Positions 19,416-29,069 are shown, counted from the stretch's first letter. The stretch is 64,000 bases of DNA from Saccharospirillum sp. (GCA_022565595.1 JAIUML010000002.1:186001-250000); one strand, 5' to 3'. The notes: a model not told the origin generated them from the sequence alone. Translations and numbers: made by a program.

Positions 19416-22400
19416 CGAAGCCTGATTTTTGCCACCGGATTTCGCCCGGTACATGGCCTGATCAGCCTGATTCAGCATATGATCTACGCTTTCAGGCACC
19501 TTTTGGCTGCTGATTTCGATGATTCCGACTGAACAGCCCAGGCAGTTTTCCGCATCGAAATCGAGATACTGCCCCGTATATTCCTTGAGGGTTTGGCGGC
19601 ACGACTCCGGGGTTTCAAAGACCTGCAACAACCGCTGAACCATCGTCATCACCTGGCTTCCGCTCTGATTGGGGAAGAGTATGACGAACTCATCTCCGCC
19701 GAGTCTGGCGACAACGTCCTCGGTTCGGCTATGGTGGTCCAGGGTGCGAGCGAACCCCTGCAGTACCCGATCGCCGAAATGATGCCCGAAGCTGTCGTTC
19801 AGGTATTTGAAGTTATCCAGATCCAGAAAGGCCAGGCAAAAACGGTAGTCCTCGTAGCGACGGGCGCGGGAAAGCTCTTCTTCCAACCTGGGGTAGAGGG
19901 CTTGCCGATTGGTCAGGCCGGTCAGCATGTCGGTCGATGACAAACGCTGCAGTTCCTTCTCATGCGTCAACCGCTGCAAGGTTGCCGCCAGTTGCCCGGT
20001 CAGCAGGGTGGCTGTGCGCAACACGGATTCGTCGAAGCCGTTGGGATTGCGCGTCATCAACACCAGATCGCCAAAATCATAGTGTGGCAAGGCAATGCTG
20101 TTGACGAAAACGTAGCCCTGTTCGTATTCAGGCATTTCGAGCCGTGTCAGATTGATCAACAAACGCCCCCGAGTCAATTTGTGCAACCGCAATTGTTGGT
20201 GCAGTAGATCCGCCTTTTCGTCACTCAGGCCCTGGTGCACGAACAAGGGCTCCATAAAAGGTCTGGCTAAAATCTCAATGGCGGCATAGTTGCAATCCAG
20301 GTGAGCGCTTAACTGGCGACAGACGGTATGCATTAATTCGTTGGCTTCGCTCGCGGCATTGGCTTGAGCGCTCAGATGGGACAACAGCCGAGTATCTCTA
20401 ATGCGCTGTTGCAACTGCTCTACTTCTCGCTCCAGCTCTGCGGCCCGCAACAATGACATGACGTCTACCGGCAAGGCGGTCATCTCGGCATGGCCATCAG
20501 CGCTCTGCATCCAGGCAATCAGCCCAGGTGGGCTTTCCACCTTGACGGCCCCGCCCGACGCATAAAGCAGAAGATCCTGCAGTTGCGGCAGTCGATTCTG
20601 AGCGCTGATTAGTTGAGTCTGACCCGCCTGACTCAGTGTCTCGATGGCATGTTGATCTGACTCGGCACGCGCCAGATGCAGCTGCAAGGCAATGATCATC
20701 AGCCGACCGACGATCGTCAGGTGTGCATCGCGATGATGCAACTCGTTAAGCAACTGTTGCGCCTCGACACTGTGCCCCTGATAGAACCGGCACAAGGCAC
20801 GGTGAATCAGCAGGTCATCCCGACCAAAATCCGTCAGGTAAAAAAAGCCTCTGATCCGGCACAGACGATAGGCCGCATTCAGCATCTGCTCGCTTGCCTG
20901 CAAATTTCCCCCACAAAAATACACCCAGGCGAGATAATGTAGCGTAACGGCCACATCGTTGTAACGACTGACCTGATGCAACCGGCCCAATGTCTGCGCC
21001 AGGGTATCCCTTGCCGCCAATAACTTACCTTGTCGAAGATAGACATAGCCGAGAGTGTTCAACAGGGTCGTTTCATGCTGGATGGAACGCAGAGGTGCAC
21101 AGACCCTTAGCGCCAGGTGGAGCAAGCGCATGGCTCTATCGTGACGCCCCCGCCCCACCTCAAAACGAGCGATGGCATCCAGCAGCAAAGCCACTGCGCT
21201 GCTATGAAGTTGTTGTTTGGCTCTGGTCAGACTGGAAACCAGAGCCTTGTCCAGATACCGGCGCTCAACCTGAGTCAACTGTTGCGACCACTGCGCCTGC
21301 GCCAGCCTCAACAGGTAGTGGGCATCATCGTCTGGCGCCATCGGCAACAGAGCTTCGAGTCTCTGCTGATGCACCGAAGACAAGCGGCGCTGCTGCCGAC
21401 CGTGTATTTCTGCCTGCTGCACCAACCATTCTCGCTCTCTAAGCAGCCACTGAGCATCCTTTTCTGGAATCTGTCGTAAAGCCGTTTGGGCGTGAGTGGC
21501 CATCTGTTCGGCATCTGCCAGCCGATACTTGCTCAAAGCAACCCATGACAACCGGAAATAGGCATCAAAAAGAGCGTGATACTGGTGCTGCTGCCGAGCC
21601 AGTTCGACCAACTCCGTCAGTTGATTGGTTGCCGCATTGTAGTTGCCCAGAAAAAACCGTGTCTCCGCTTCCAGCAACATCAGTTCGAAACGATGGTCGT
21701 CGATCAGATTGATTTGCCGCTCATCCAGCATCAGATTGATGCCGTCACAAAGCGACTGAGCCTCACTAAAGCAGGCCAGTGCGTGGTTTTCGATGCAAAA
21801 TTGCAGCAAGTTGGGAATACCCTGGGATGTCATGGCCGGCGCTTCTTGCCAGTCGAAATCCTCGGTGTTGTCGATATCGGGGGGCAAATCAATTAACCAG
21901 GGGTAATCGTCCGGGCCTTCAGGCTGTGACGTCTCGGAACGAGAATCCATACGGCTGTCGTCCCTGGCATAGCCCGGATCACTGGCAGTAAGCACCATCA
22001 AGGCGGCATTCAGCGATTGTCTATGCCGAATCAGCCAATGCCGCAATGATGGGCTGGCATAGTGAAAGTTGGCAATGAATAAAAAAATGGGTTTGCGCAG
22101 AGTCAAAGCACGCAACAGCTCTGCCAGGTCCTGCTCAAGTCGCAAACAGTACTGAGCGACATGCTCTTTGAGTCGAAAAGACTGGCGTTGCAAGTATCGA
22201 TCATCGAGCAAAAAACGCCATAAGGGCCGATTGGCGGGATGAATGTCCAAACCGCCGAGCCAGGCTGCGCAATTCTGTATGCCGGCTTCATCGTAGAGAT
22301 CGCGGAGAATATCGATCAGCGGGAAATAACCAAGCCAACCAGCATCGGCTTCAAGCCGGTAAAAATAGCAATGAGCCTCCTCTTTCGGCTGAAAGCTGGA

Positions 22401-22517
22401 CACCAGGGTTGCCAAACGCGCACCGGTTCTGTCGGAGAAAAAGAGGACCTGACCCTGGCCTTCTGAAGCTTGCTGCCATACGTTCTGCAACAGCCTCAGT
22501 GGATACGACTGATTCAT
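19401..22517 (-). CDS. Large ATPase-like / TPR / GGDEF diguanylate cyclase
   Basis: 1038 residues. N-terminal about 180 residues resemble the NTPase head of MalT/AAA-type regulators (FRLEADAGWLGYFPLIDILRDLY, later KPIFLFIANFHYAS as a Walker-B-like strand). The P-loop is degenerate: FFSDRTGARLATL has no GK[ST]. Residues about 245-640 are helical TPR-like repeats, followed by a coiled coil and a GAF-like region (about 690-850). The C-terminal GGDEF domain has an intact GGDEF at 940-944 and an RxxD inhibitory site (RTED) five residues before it, so c-di-GMP synthesis is likely. No membrane segment. Probably a cytosolic signalling scaffold; its input is unknown. Confidence 0.85.
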   Translation of the reverse strand: MNQSYPLRLLQNVWQQASEGQGQVLFFSDRTGARLATLVSSFQPKEEAHCYFYRLEADAGWLGYFPLIDILRDLYDEAGIQNCAAWLGGLDIHPANRPLWRFLLDDRYLQRQSFRLKEHVAQYCLRLEQDLAELLRALTLRKPIFLFIANFHYASPSLRHWLIRHRQSLNAALMVLTASDPGYARDDSRMDSRSETSQPEGPDDYPWLIDLPPDIDNTEDFDWQEAPAMTSQGIPNLLQFCIENHALACFSEAQSLCDGINLMLDERQINLIDDHRFELMLLEAETRFFLGNYNAATNQLTELVELARQQHQYHALFDAYFRLSWVALSKYRLADAEQMATHAQTALRQIPEKDAQWLLREREWLVQQAEIHGRQQRRLSSVHQQRLEALLPMAPDDDAHYLLRLAQAQWSQQLTQVERRYLDKALVSSLTRAKQQLHSSAVALLLDAIARFEVGRGRHDRAMRLLHLALRVCAPLRSIQHETTLLNTLGYVYLRQGKLLAARDTLAQTLGRLHQVSRYNDVAVTLHYLAWVYFCGGNLQASEQMLNAAYRLCRIRGFFYLTDFGRDDLLIHRALCRFYQGHSVEAQQLLNELHHRDAHLTIVGRLMIIALQLHLARAESDQHAIETLSQAGQTQLISAQNRLPQLQDLLLYASGGAVKVESPPGLIAWMQSADGHAEMTALPVDVMSLLRAAELEREVEQLQQRIRDTRLLSHLSAQANAASEANELMHTVCRQLSAHLDCNYAAIEILARPFMEPLFVHQGLSDEKADLLHQQLRLHKLTRGRLLINLTRLEMPEYEQGYVFVNSIALPHYDFGDLVLMTRNPNGFDESVLRTATLLTGQLAATLQRLTHEKELQRLSSTDMLTGLTNRQALYPRLEEELSRARRYEDYRFCLAFLDLDNFKYLNDSFGHHFGDRVLQGFARTLDHHSRTEDVVARLGGDEFVILFPNQSGSQVMTMVQRLLQVFETPESCRQTLKEYTGQYLDFDAENCLGCSVGIIEISSQKVPESVDHMLNQADQAMYRAKSGGKNQASLLDT

Positions 22518-22838
22518 ATTCCATCACGCTCTGCTATATCCAAATCAGTATACTCCAAAGGCCTGGTAACGAAAGCTGCGCCCACCTCCGGGATGCAAAG
22601 TTGTGACCCAGTTAAAAACGCCTGAGTCTTCTCCAGGCCGCCTGAAAAGGCTCAGCAAACAAAGGTTAGCACAACCCCCTCAATGCACTACTATAGTGCA
22701 TTGAATAAATACAAAGCACACTTATGGTGCATTCAGCAAAAAATCAGCCCTGAAATCGTGCATAATGGGGCAGTTTTGACTGGCCTGTTTTTTGCGTAGC
22801 CCCGTTATAGGTCATTGACCCAGCAACAGGAATTCCAG
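22518..22838 (+). promoter_or_regulatory. Control region of ntrBC with sigma-54 promoter and two NtrC sites
   Basis: A 321-base gap. NtrC-type site 1 is TGCACTACTATAGTGCA at 22684-22700, inside a perfect 10-bp-arm palindrome 22681-22703. Site 2 is AGCACACTTATGGTGCA at 22715-22731. A -24/-12 element TGGCCTGTTTTTTGC is at 22781-22795 (GG-N10-GC). The sites centre about 115 and 84 bases before the expected transcription start, the usual enhancer distance. The left 160 bases, up to the GGDEF gene start, show no clear signal. Confidence 0.8.
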
Positions 22839-23921
22839 GTGACAGGCAGACGATTTTTCAGACAACTGGTCGACCACCAATTTACCGCCGTTATACAACT
22901 CGACGGCCGTCTGATTGTCGAACACGTCAACCCCTCAGCAGAGCTGCTGCTGGTGCGCTCGGGCAAGCAAATACTGGGGCAGCCGTTTTATAGCCTCTTC
23001 ATTAGCCCAACGGACATCCGTGAAGTGCTGATGGCCGCAGTACAGGATGGTACAACCCTATCGGTTCGCTCCGCTCAGTGGCAACTGGCGCATCGGGATC
23101 TGCTGACTCTGGACTACCGCATCACCCCCTATATGGACGATGACGAGAAGCTGCACCTCATCGTAGAAATGTTGCCCGCCGATAGAGCCATGCGCATCAG
23201 CCGTGACGAGGGCCTGATTGAGCAGACGGAAACAACACGCCATCTGGTACGCGGTGTCGCCCACGAAATCAAGAACCCTTTGGGTGGCATTCGTGGTGCC
23301 GCTCAGTTGCTGGCCAGTGAACTGCCAAACACTGAATTGCAGGAGTACACCCAGGTCATCATCGAAGAGGCCGACCGGTTGAGAAACCTGGTCGACCGCA
23401 TGCTAGGCAGTCATCAGATGCCCAATCGCTCGCCCGTGAACATCCACCAGATCACCGAGCGCGTTTACGCTCTGCTAAAGGTCGAAAGCGGCGATGTCAT
23501 TGAGTTGGTTCGCGACTATGACCCCAGCCTGCCGGATATGGTGGGCGATGAAGCTCAATTGATTCAGGCGGTTCTCAATATCGCCCGCAATGCGTTACAG
23601 GCGCTGAGCGAAAATTCAGTGGAACACCCGCGCATTACCCTACGTACCCGAGCCGTTCGGCAACACACCATTCGCCAGAATCGATATCGAATTGCTGCAA
23701 GGCTGGATGTGTTGGACAACGGGCCAGGCATACCTGCGGACCTGATGGAAAAGATCTTTTACCCCATGATTTCTGGTCGTGCATCGGGAACCGGCCTTGG
23801 CCTCTCCATCGCCCAGCAAATCATCAATTATCACAATGGTGCCATCGAGTGTGAGAGCGCGCCCGGGGCGACCCTGTTCAGCATTTACTTACCTTTGGAG
23901 GAGCTCAATGAGTCTTCATAA
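22839..23921 (+). CDS. glnL: Nitrogen regulation sensor kinase NtrB
   Basis: About 360 residues from GTG 22839 (AGGA upstream); a TTG at 22815 is a weaker alternative. PAS domain at residues 10-110, HisKA with phosphorylated His in GVAHEIKNPLGGIRGAAQLL, HATPase with NIARNALQAL, DNGPGI and GTGLGLSIAQQ. Cytosolic; phosphorylates or dephosphorylates NtrC according to PII/glutamine status. Overlaps ntrC by 14 bases. Unlike E. coli it is not next to glnA, which is 32 kb away, and it has its own sigma-54 promoter. Confidence 0.95.
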   Translation: MTGRRFFRQLVDHQFTAVIQLDGRLIVEHVNPSAELLLVRSGKQILGQPFYSLFISPTDIREVLMAAVQDGTTLSVRSAQWQLAHRDLLTLDYRITPYMDDDEKLHLIVEMLPADRAMRISRDEGLIEQTETTRHLVRGVAHEIKNPLGGIRGAAQLLASELPNTELQEYTQVIIEEADRLRNLVDRMLGSHQMPNRSPVNIHQITERVYALLKVESGDVIELVRDYDPSLPDMVGDEAQLIQAVLNIARNALQALSENSVEHPRITLRTRAVRQHTIRQNRYRIAARLDVLDNGPGIPADLMEKIFYPMISGRASGTGLGLSIAQQIINYHNGAIECESAPGATLFSIYLPLEELNESS

Positions 23922-25335
23922 CCGGGTCTGGATAGTCGACGATGATCGCTCGATCCGTTGGGTTCTGGAGCGCGCGTTCGATCGACAAGGCATCGAGAGT
24001 GACAGTTTCGAATCGGGCGAGGCGCTGTTGCGTAAACTGGATCAGAACCCGCCCGACGCCATTATCAGCGACGTGCGCATGGAAGGCATTGATGGCCTGG
24101 AATTGCTCAGTCGCATTCATGAACAACAGCCTCATTTACCGGTCATCATCATGACCGCCCACTCGGATCTGGACAGTGCCGTAGCCTCTTTTCAGGGCGG
24201 GGCCTTCGAGTATCTGCCCAAGCCATTCGATGTGGAAGAAGCCGTTTCTCTGGTGCTGCGTGCCATAGAACACAAGCGCCAGAAACAGAGTACCAGTGAA
24301 CCAACACCGACCATGACCAACACCGAGATCATCGGTGAGGCACCGGCCATGCAGGAAGTGTTTCGCGCCATTGGCCGGCTGTCGCAATCGAACATCACTG
24401 TCCTGATCAACGGGGAGTCCGGCACCGGGAAAGAGCTGGTTGCTCAGGCCTTGCATCGGCATAGCCCGCGCAGAGAGAACCCCTTTATCGCCTTGAACAT
24501 GGCAGCCATACCGCGAGACCTGATGGAGTCGGAGTTGTTTGGCCACGAAAAAGGCGCCTTTACCGGGGCACAGGGGCAGCGCCGAGGGCGATTTGAACAG
24601 GCCGATGGTGGCACCCTCTTTCTCGATGAGATTGGTGACATGCCACCCGAGACTCAAACCAGGCTGCTGCGCGTGCTGGCCGACGGCGAATTTTACCGAG
24701 TTGGTGGCCACACTTCAGTCCGGGTGGATGTGCGCATCATTGCCGCAACGCACCAGAACCTGGAGCAGTTGGTCAAGGCCGGGCGCTTCCGCGAGGACCT
24801 TTTCCACCGCCTGAACGTGATTCGCATCCATCTGCCCAGGCTGGCCGACCGACGCGAAGACATCCCTCGCCTGCTGGAATTCTTTCTGCACAAGGCAGCG
24901 GATGAGCTGGGTGTAGAACCAAAAACGCTGCGTCCGGAAACGGAGACTTACCTCTCGCGCCTGCCCTGGCCCGGTAATGTTCGGCAACTGGAAAACATCT
25001 GCCGCTGGATCACGGTAATGGCCTCCGGCCGGGAAGTCCTGGTTTCTGACCTGCCACCGGAATTGATGGAAGAAAGCGAAGCACCGGTGACCAGCGAAAA
25101 CTGGGAACATTCGCTGCGCAACTGGGCAGACCGGGAGCTGGCCCGAGGCGAGCGCCGCCTGCTCGACAACGCCGTACCGGCCTTTGAACGGGTAATGATC
25201 GAAACCGCCCTCAAACACACCGCCGGGCGCCGCCGTGACGCCGCAGACCTGCTCGGCTGGGGGCGCAATACGTTGACGCGAAAAATCAAGGAGCTCGGTA
25301 TGGAAGCCGAAACCGTCAGCGACGAAGACGAGTAA
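23908..25335 (+). CDS. glnG: Nitrogen regulation response regulator NtrC
   Basis: 475 residues. Receiver with [15 protein letters not shown] and phospho-acceptor Asp in [12 protein letters not shown]+ sigma-54 activator core with [15 protein letters not shown] (Walker A) and the sigma-54 contact loop GAFTGA. C-terminal Fis-type helix-turn-helix in [20 protein letters not shown] 23908 follows GGAGGAGC and lies inside the ntrB end. Activates sigma-54 promoters under nitrogen limitation; likely targets in this window are its own operon and glnA. Confidence 0.96.
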   Translation: MSLHNRVWIVDDDRSIRWVLERAFDRQGIESDSFESGEALLRKLDQNPPDAIISDVRMEGIDGLELLSRIHEQQPHLPVIIMTAHSDLDSAVASFQGGAFEYLPKPFDVEEAVSLVLRAIEHKRQKQSTSEPTPTMTNTEIIGEAPAMQEVFRAIGRLSQSNITVLINGESGTGKELVAQALHRHSPRRENPFIALNMAAIPRDLMESELFGHEKGAFTGAQGQRRGRFEQADGGTLFLDEIGDMPPETQTRLLRVLADGEFYRVGGHTSVRVDVRIIAATHQNLEQLVKAGRFREDLFHRLNVIRIHLPRLADRREDIPRLLEFFLHKAADELGVEPKTLRPETETYLSRLPWPGNVRQLENICRWITVMASGREVLVSDLPPELMEESEAPVTSENWEHSLRNWADRELARGERRLLDNAVPAFERVMIETALKHTAGRRRDAADLLGWGRNTLTRKIKELGMEAETVSDEDE

Positions 25336-25379
25336 GAAGACACCTCTGGAGCAAGGATTGCCAGTAGCCCCACCAGTAC

Positions 25380-25483
25380 TGGAGCGTCGATATCATCATC
25401 GACGTAGCAGGCGCTAGCCTGCCAGCCCGGCCGCTAAACCAGCGCGCTCCGCACGCCGCGTCGATGATGATATCGACGCTCCA
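25380..25483. repeat. Inverted pair of R1 hairpin repeats upstream of argG
   Basis: Copies at 25380-25404 and, inverted, 25459-25483 are perfect reverse complements over 25 bases, with a 54-base spacer. The left copy is followed by a second hairpin GCAGGC-GCTA-GCCTGC at 25407-25422. It belongs to the same family as 18424-18564. The pair lies in the 231-base ntrC/argG gap; a candidate argG -10 (TAGAAT, about 25522) lies downstream of it, so the pair may act as a terminator or insulator for ntrBC. Confidence 0.85.
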
Positions 25484-25566
25484 TCTTTCAACATCACTGG
25501 AGACTGCCGCCGAGACACCGTAGAATACGGGTCAGTTTTTCGCGCGCTTAACCATACGGAGTCAAC

Positions 25567-26790
25567 ATGTCAGACATCAAAAAAGTCGTCCTGGCCTATT
25601 CAGGCGGGCTCGATACGTCCGTGATCGCCAAGTGGATCCAGGAAACCTATAACTGTGAAGTCGTCACCTTCACCGCTGACCTGGGTCAGGGCGAAGAAGT
25701 CGAGCCAGCTCGTGCCAAGGCCAAAGCCCTCGGCATCAAGGAAATCTACATCGAAGACCTGCGCGAAGAATTTGTCCGCGACTACGTTTTCCCGATGTTT
25801 CGCGCCAACACCATCTATGAAGGCGAGTACCTGCTCGGCACTTCCATTGCTCGCCCGCTGATCGCCAAACGGCTGATCGAAATCGCCAATGAGACCGGCG
25901 CCGATGCCATCTCCCACGGTGCGACCGGCAAGGGCAACGACCAGGTCCGGTTCGAGCTCGGCGCCTACGCCCTCAAGCCTGGCGTCAAGGTGATTGCCCC
26001 TTGGCGTGAATGGAACCTGAACTCCCGCGAAAAACTGATGGACTACTGCGAAGAGCACCAGATTCCGGTCGACTTCAACAAGAAGGGCAAGAAGTCCCCC
26101 TACTCCATGGATGCCAACCTGCTGCACATTTCCTACGAAGGCGGCATTCTCGAAGACCCCTGGGCCGAGGCCGAGGAAGAGATGTGGCGCTGGTCAGTCA
26201 GCCCCGAAGCAGCACCGGACAGCCCGACCTACCTGGAGCTGACTTACGAAAAAGGCGACATCGTTGCCATCGACGGCAAGGCCATGTCTCCAGCCGAAGT
26301 CCTGACCTACCTGAACAAGGTCGGTGGCGACAACGGCGTCGGCCGACTCGACATTGTCGAGAACCGCTATGTCGGCATGAAATCCCGTGGTTGTTACGAA
26401 ACCCCCGGCGGCACCATCATGCTCAGGGCACACCGCGCCATTGAATCCATTACTCTGGACCGCGAAGTCGCCCACCTGAAAGACAGCCTGATGCCCAAGT
26501 ATGCTGAGGTGATCTACAACGGCTACTGGTGGAGCCCGGAGCGTCTGATGCTGCAAAAAATGATCGATGCCTCCCAGGAGCGTGTGAACGGCCAGGTCAG
26601 AGTCAAACTCTACAAGGGCAACGTCATCATCGCCGGCCGTCAGTCCGAAGACAGTCTGTTCGATGAAAGCATCGCCACCTTTGAAGACGACGCCGGCGCC
26701 TACGACCAGAAAGACGCCGAAGGCTTCATCAAGCTGAACGCCCTGCGCATGCGTATTGCTGCCAGTAAAGGTCGTAGTCCGCTGAAGTAA
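25567..26790 (+). CDS. argG: Argininosuccinate synthase
   Basis: 407 residues. Joins citrulline and aspartate with ATP in arginine synthesis. N-terminal PP-loop [16 protein letters not shown], then [15 protein letters not shown] and citrulline/aspartate-binding regions ([11 protein letters not shown]). Full length compared with the short bacterial ArgG type. Codon use is strongly GC-rich and biased, as in a highly expressed gene. Monocistronic between two repeat-bearing gaps. Confidence 0.97.
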   Translation: MSDIKKVVLAYSGGLDTSVIAKWIQETYNCEVVTFTADLGQGEEVEPARAKAKALGIKEIYIEDLREEFVRDYVFPMFRANTIYEGEYLLGTSIARPLIAKRLIEIANETGADAISHGATGKGNDQVRFELGAYALKPGVKVIAPWREWNLNSREKLMDYCEEHQIPVDFNKKGKKSPYSMDANLLHISYEGGILEDPWAEAEEEMWRWSVSPEAAPDSPTYLELTYEKGDIVAIDGKAMSPAEVLTYLNKVGGDNGVGRLDIVENRYVGMKSRGCYETPGGTIMLRAHRAIESITLDREVAHLKDSLMPKYAEVIYNGYWWSPERLMLQKMIDASQERVNGQVRVKLYKGNVIIAGRQSEDSLFDESIATFEDDAGAYDQKDAEGFIKLNALRMRIAASKGRSPLK

Positions 26791-26823
26791 TGCAGCGGTT
26801 ATTATAGCTAAACGCCAGAATCC

Positions 26824-26937
26824 GCGCTGGCTACCCGGTTATCCCCTCTGGGGTCGTCGTGGATCCATCCATGGAGACTAGACTGCAGCCGTCCAGGCTG
26901 CAGACTACCCCAGAGGGGATAACCGGGCATCCAGCGC
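26824..26937. repeat. R2 dispersed repeat, copy A, downstream of argG
   Basis: Outer arms 26824-26854 and 26907-26937 are inverted repeats of 31 bases with 29 matches, containing CCCGGTTATCCCCTCTGGGG. The core holds a second stem CTGCAGCC-GTCCA-GGCTGCAG. Read on the minus strand the core aligns with copy B: AGTC-YGCAGC-(C/A)TGGA...GCTGC-R-GTCTAG-CTCCA-GGA. Confidence 0.75.
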
Positions 26938-27020
26938 TCACATCGCGCAAACTTCTGAACTTGAAACCCAGCCAACTATTGTTCTCTTCTTTCAGTCTCT
27001 CACTGGATTTTGGCGACATT

Positions 27021-27037
27021 TTGTAATTAAGTTACAA
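27021..27037. promoter_or_regulatory. HexR-like operator overlapping the pgi promoter
   Basis: TTGTAATTAAGTTACAA, a 17-base palindrome with one mismatch to the HexR pattern, covering the -35 (27032-27037) of the promoter whose -10 is 27056-27061. HexR is known to control central carbon genes in gammaproteobacteria; binding here is inferred. Confidence 0.7.
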
Positions 27038-27132
27038 AAAGGGCGCTAACCCTTCTATAATGTTGCGTCAGATTATCCAACCAGAAACTTTGTAATCTCA
27101 AAATTCGGTGTTTGCGTTATACGAGCGGCAGA

Positions 27133-27242
27133 TGCCGGTGGTGCCTCAGCAGGGGAGTCCGCAGCATGGATGCTGCGGTCTAGGCTCCAGGGAGGATTGA
27201 GTGGGCAGCATCCCGCCCGACCCTGAAGAGGCACCACCGGCA
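27133..27242. repeat. R2 dispersed repeat, copy B, in the pgi leader
   Basis: Outer arms TGCCGGTGGTGCCTC (27133-27147) and its perfect complement (27228-27242). Inside is a perfect 9-bp stem CCGCAGCAT-GG-ATGCTGCGG (27159-27178) followed by GTCTAGGCTCCAGGGAGGATT. The core is shared with copy A, but the outer arms differ completely. Confidence 0.75.
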
Positions 27243-27323
27243 GCTGTCGCGGGCCATAGCCGCCCAACGATCCCTGCGAAATGAGTTATAAAACTGGCAA
27301 CCAAACAACAACGGACAGTCACC

Positions 27324-28979
27324 ATGCCCTATAACCCGACTCAACTGGACACCTGGAAGATACTGACAGCTCATAAAAAGGAACACGACGCCATCCACAT
27401 GCGCGACCTGTTCAAAGCTGACCCTGACCGGGCTCAAACCTTCAGCGCCTCTGCGTCTGGTATTGACCTGGATTATTCCAAGAACCGCATCAATGTGCAC
27501 ACCATGGCGCACCTGATGGCTCTGGCGCGCGAAGCAAAATTGCCGGAAGCCATTGAAGGCATGTTCCGCGGTGACATCATCAATCGCAGTGAAGGGCGTG
27601 CTGTCTTACATACGGCTCTGCGCAACCGCAGCCAGCGCCTCATTAGTGTGGAGGGTGAAGACATCACCGCCACGGTCAATGCGACCCTGGACAAGATGAA
27701 AGGCTTCGCTGAGCAGGTACAGAGTGGCAAATTTGCTGGTTACACCGGTAAAAAACTGCGGACCATCGTCAATATAGGTATTGGCGGCTCCTTTCTTGGC
27801 CCCAAAGTGGTCTCGGACGCCCTCAAACCTTATTGGCAGGACGGTTACGACCTCAAGTACATCGCCAACATTGATGGCACCGACGTCACCGAGGTCTGCA
27901 AAGACCTCGACCCGGAGACTACCCTCTTTATTGTGGCCTCCAAAAGCTTCAGCACCCTCGAGACTCTGAAAAACGCCGAAGCGGCTCGCGCCTGGTTCTT
28001 TGAACAGGGCGGCAAACCCGACCAGGTGAAGCATCACTTTGTCGCGGTTTCGACCAACATCAAGGCCGCTACTGAATTCGGCATTGATGAAGCCAACCTT
28101 TTCCCGATGTGGGATTGGGTCGGTGGTCGCTACTCACTCTGGTCCGCCATTGGTCTGGCCCAGGCTCTGGTGCTGGGTTTCGATACCTTCGAGCAATTGC
28201 TCAGCGGCGCACACGCCATGGATGAGCACTTCCGCACTACCGGTTTCGAGCACAATTTGCCGGTAATTCTAGGCATGCTGGGTGTCTGGTATCACAATTT
28301 TTTCGACGCCGAATCCCATGCCGTGCTGAGCTATGACGAGTACCTGAAAGATCTGCCCAACCATCTGCAGCAGGTCGACATGGAATCCAACGGTAAAGCC
28401 GTTACGCACGACGGCAGCCCGGTCAGTTGGCAAACCGGCCCGGTGATCTGGGGTGGTACCGGCACCAACGGCCAGCATGCTTACCATCAGTTGTTGCATC
28501 AGGGCACTCGCCTGATACCGGCCGACTTCATCATGCCGTTGCAAAGCCACAACCCCGTTGCCGATCACCATCAGTGGCTGTTCGCCAACTTCCTCGGCCA
28601 ACAGCAGGCCCTGCTGGAAGGCAAAACCGAAGCCGAAGTGCGCGCAGAACTCAGTGCCAAAGGCCTGAGTGAAACCGACATTGATGAACTTGCCCCGCAC
28701 AAGGTCATTCCCGGCAACCGGCCTTCGAACACCCTGACCTTCGAGAAAGGGACGCCCGAAGTCATCGGTGCCCTTATTGCCCTCTACGAACACAAGGTCT
28801 TCGTTCAGGGTGTTATCTGGGGCGTCAACAGCTTTGATCAGTGGGGGGTGGAACTCGGTAAATTGCTGGGCAACTCCGTCTTCGAGGCCCTGAGCAGTGG
28901 CGCGACAGAAGGCTACGACAGTTCTACCGCCCAGTTGATTGCCCGCTTCCGCGACGCAAACGGTCTGAGCCAGTCATAA
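27324..28979 (+). CDS. pgi: Glucose-6-phosphate isomerase
   Basis: 551 residues. Interconverts glucose 6-phosphate and fructose 6-phosphate. Signatures IGIGGSFLGPKVVSDAL, GGRYSLWSAIGL and the C-terminal VIWGVNSFDQWGVELGK box; catalytic Glu in DMESNGK. Full length. The promoter carries a HexR-like box about 290 bases upstream. A strong hairpin follows the stop. Confidence 0.97.
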   Translation: MPYNPTQLDTWKILTAHKKEHDAIHMRDLFKADPDRAQTFSASASGIDLDYSKNRINVHTMAHLMALAREAKLPEAIEGMFRGDIINRSEGRAVLHTALRNRSQRLISVEGEDITATVNATLDKMKGFAEQVQSGKFAGYTGKKLRTIVNIGIGGSFLGPKVVSDALKPYWQDGYDLKYIANIDGTDVTEVCKDLDPETTLFIVASKSFSTLETLKNAEAARAWFFEQGGKPDQVKHHFVAVSTNIKAATEFGIDEANLFPMWDWVGGRYSLWSAIGLAQALVLGFDTFEQLLSGAHAMDEHFRTTGFEHNLPVILGMLGVWYHNFFDAESHAVLSYDEYLKDLPNHLQQVDMESNGKAVTHDGSPVSWQTGPVIWGGTGTNGQHAYHQLLHQGTRLIPADFIMPLQSHNPVADHHQWLFANFLGQQQALLEGKTEAEVRAELSAKGLSETDIDELAPHKVIPGNRPSNTLTFEKGTPEVIGALIALYEHKVFVQGVIWGVNSFDQWGVELGKLLGNSVFEALSSGATEGYDSSTAQLIARFRDANGLSQS

Positions 28980-28990
28980 GTCGTCTGAAT

Positions 28991-29022
28991 CAGAGGGTCG
29001 GCTGCAACAAGCTGGCCCTCTG
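28991..29022 (+). terminator. Hairpin after pgi
   Basis: CAGAGGGTCGGCT pairs with AGCTGGCCCTCTG around a GCAACA loop (13 pairs including two G-T). It starts 11 bases after the pgi stop. It lacks a clear U tract (TAATCTCC follows), so rho-independent function is uncertain. Confidence 0.55.
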
Positions 29023-29052
29023 TAATCTCCTCGCCGACCAACACCCCCTCAA

Positions 29053-29069
29053 GTGACCTCAGAGGTCAC
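29053..29069. promoter_or_regulatory. 17-base palindrome upstream of mshA
   Basis: GTGACCTC-A-GAGGTCAC, perfect 8-base arms, with a further half site GTGACC at 29095-29100. It lies in the 346-base pgi/mshA gap, about 100 bases before a weak promoter (TTGCAA 29159-29164, TACACT 29181-29186). Probable binding site of an unknown regulator of the pilus genes. The arm spacing does not fit CRP. Confidence 0.5.

Larger units (their letters stand above)
26791..27323 (+). promoter_or_regulatory. argG-pgi gap: pgi promoter flanked by two repeat elements
   Basis: 533 bases without a gene. It contains an R2 repeat (26824-26937), a HexR-like box (27021-27037), a sigma-70 promoter with TTACAA at 27032-27037 and TATAAT at 27056-27061 (18-base spacer), and a second R2 repeat (27133-27242). 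The second repeat would lie in the pgi 5' untranslated leader if this promoter is used. The operator overlaps the -35, consistent with repression. Confidence 0.65.

Noticed and set aside
29053-29069. CRP site upstream of mshA
   Set aside because: GTGA and TCAC halves are 9 bases apart, CRP needs 6.
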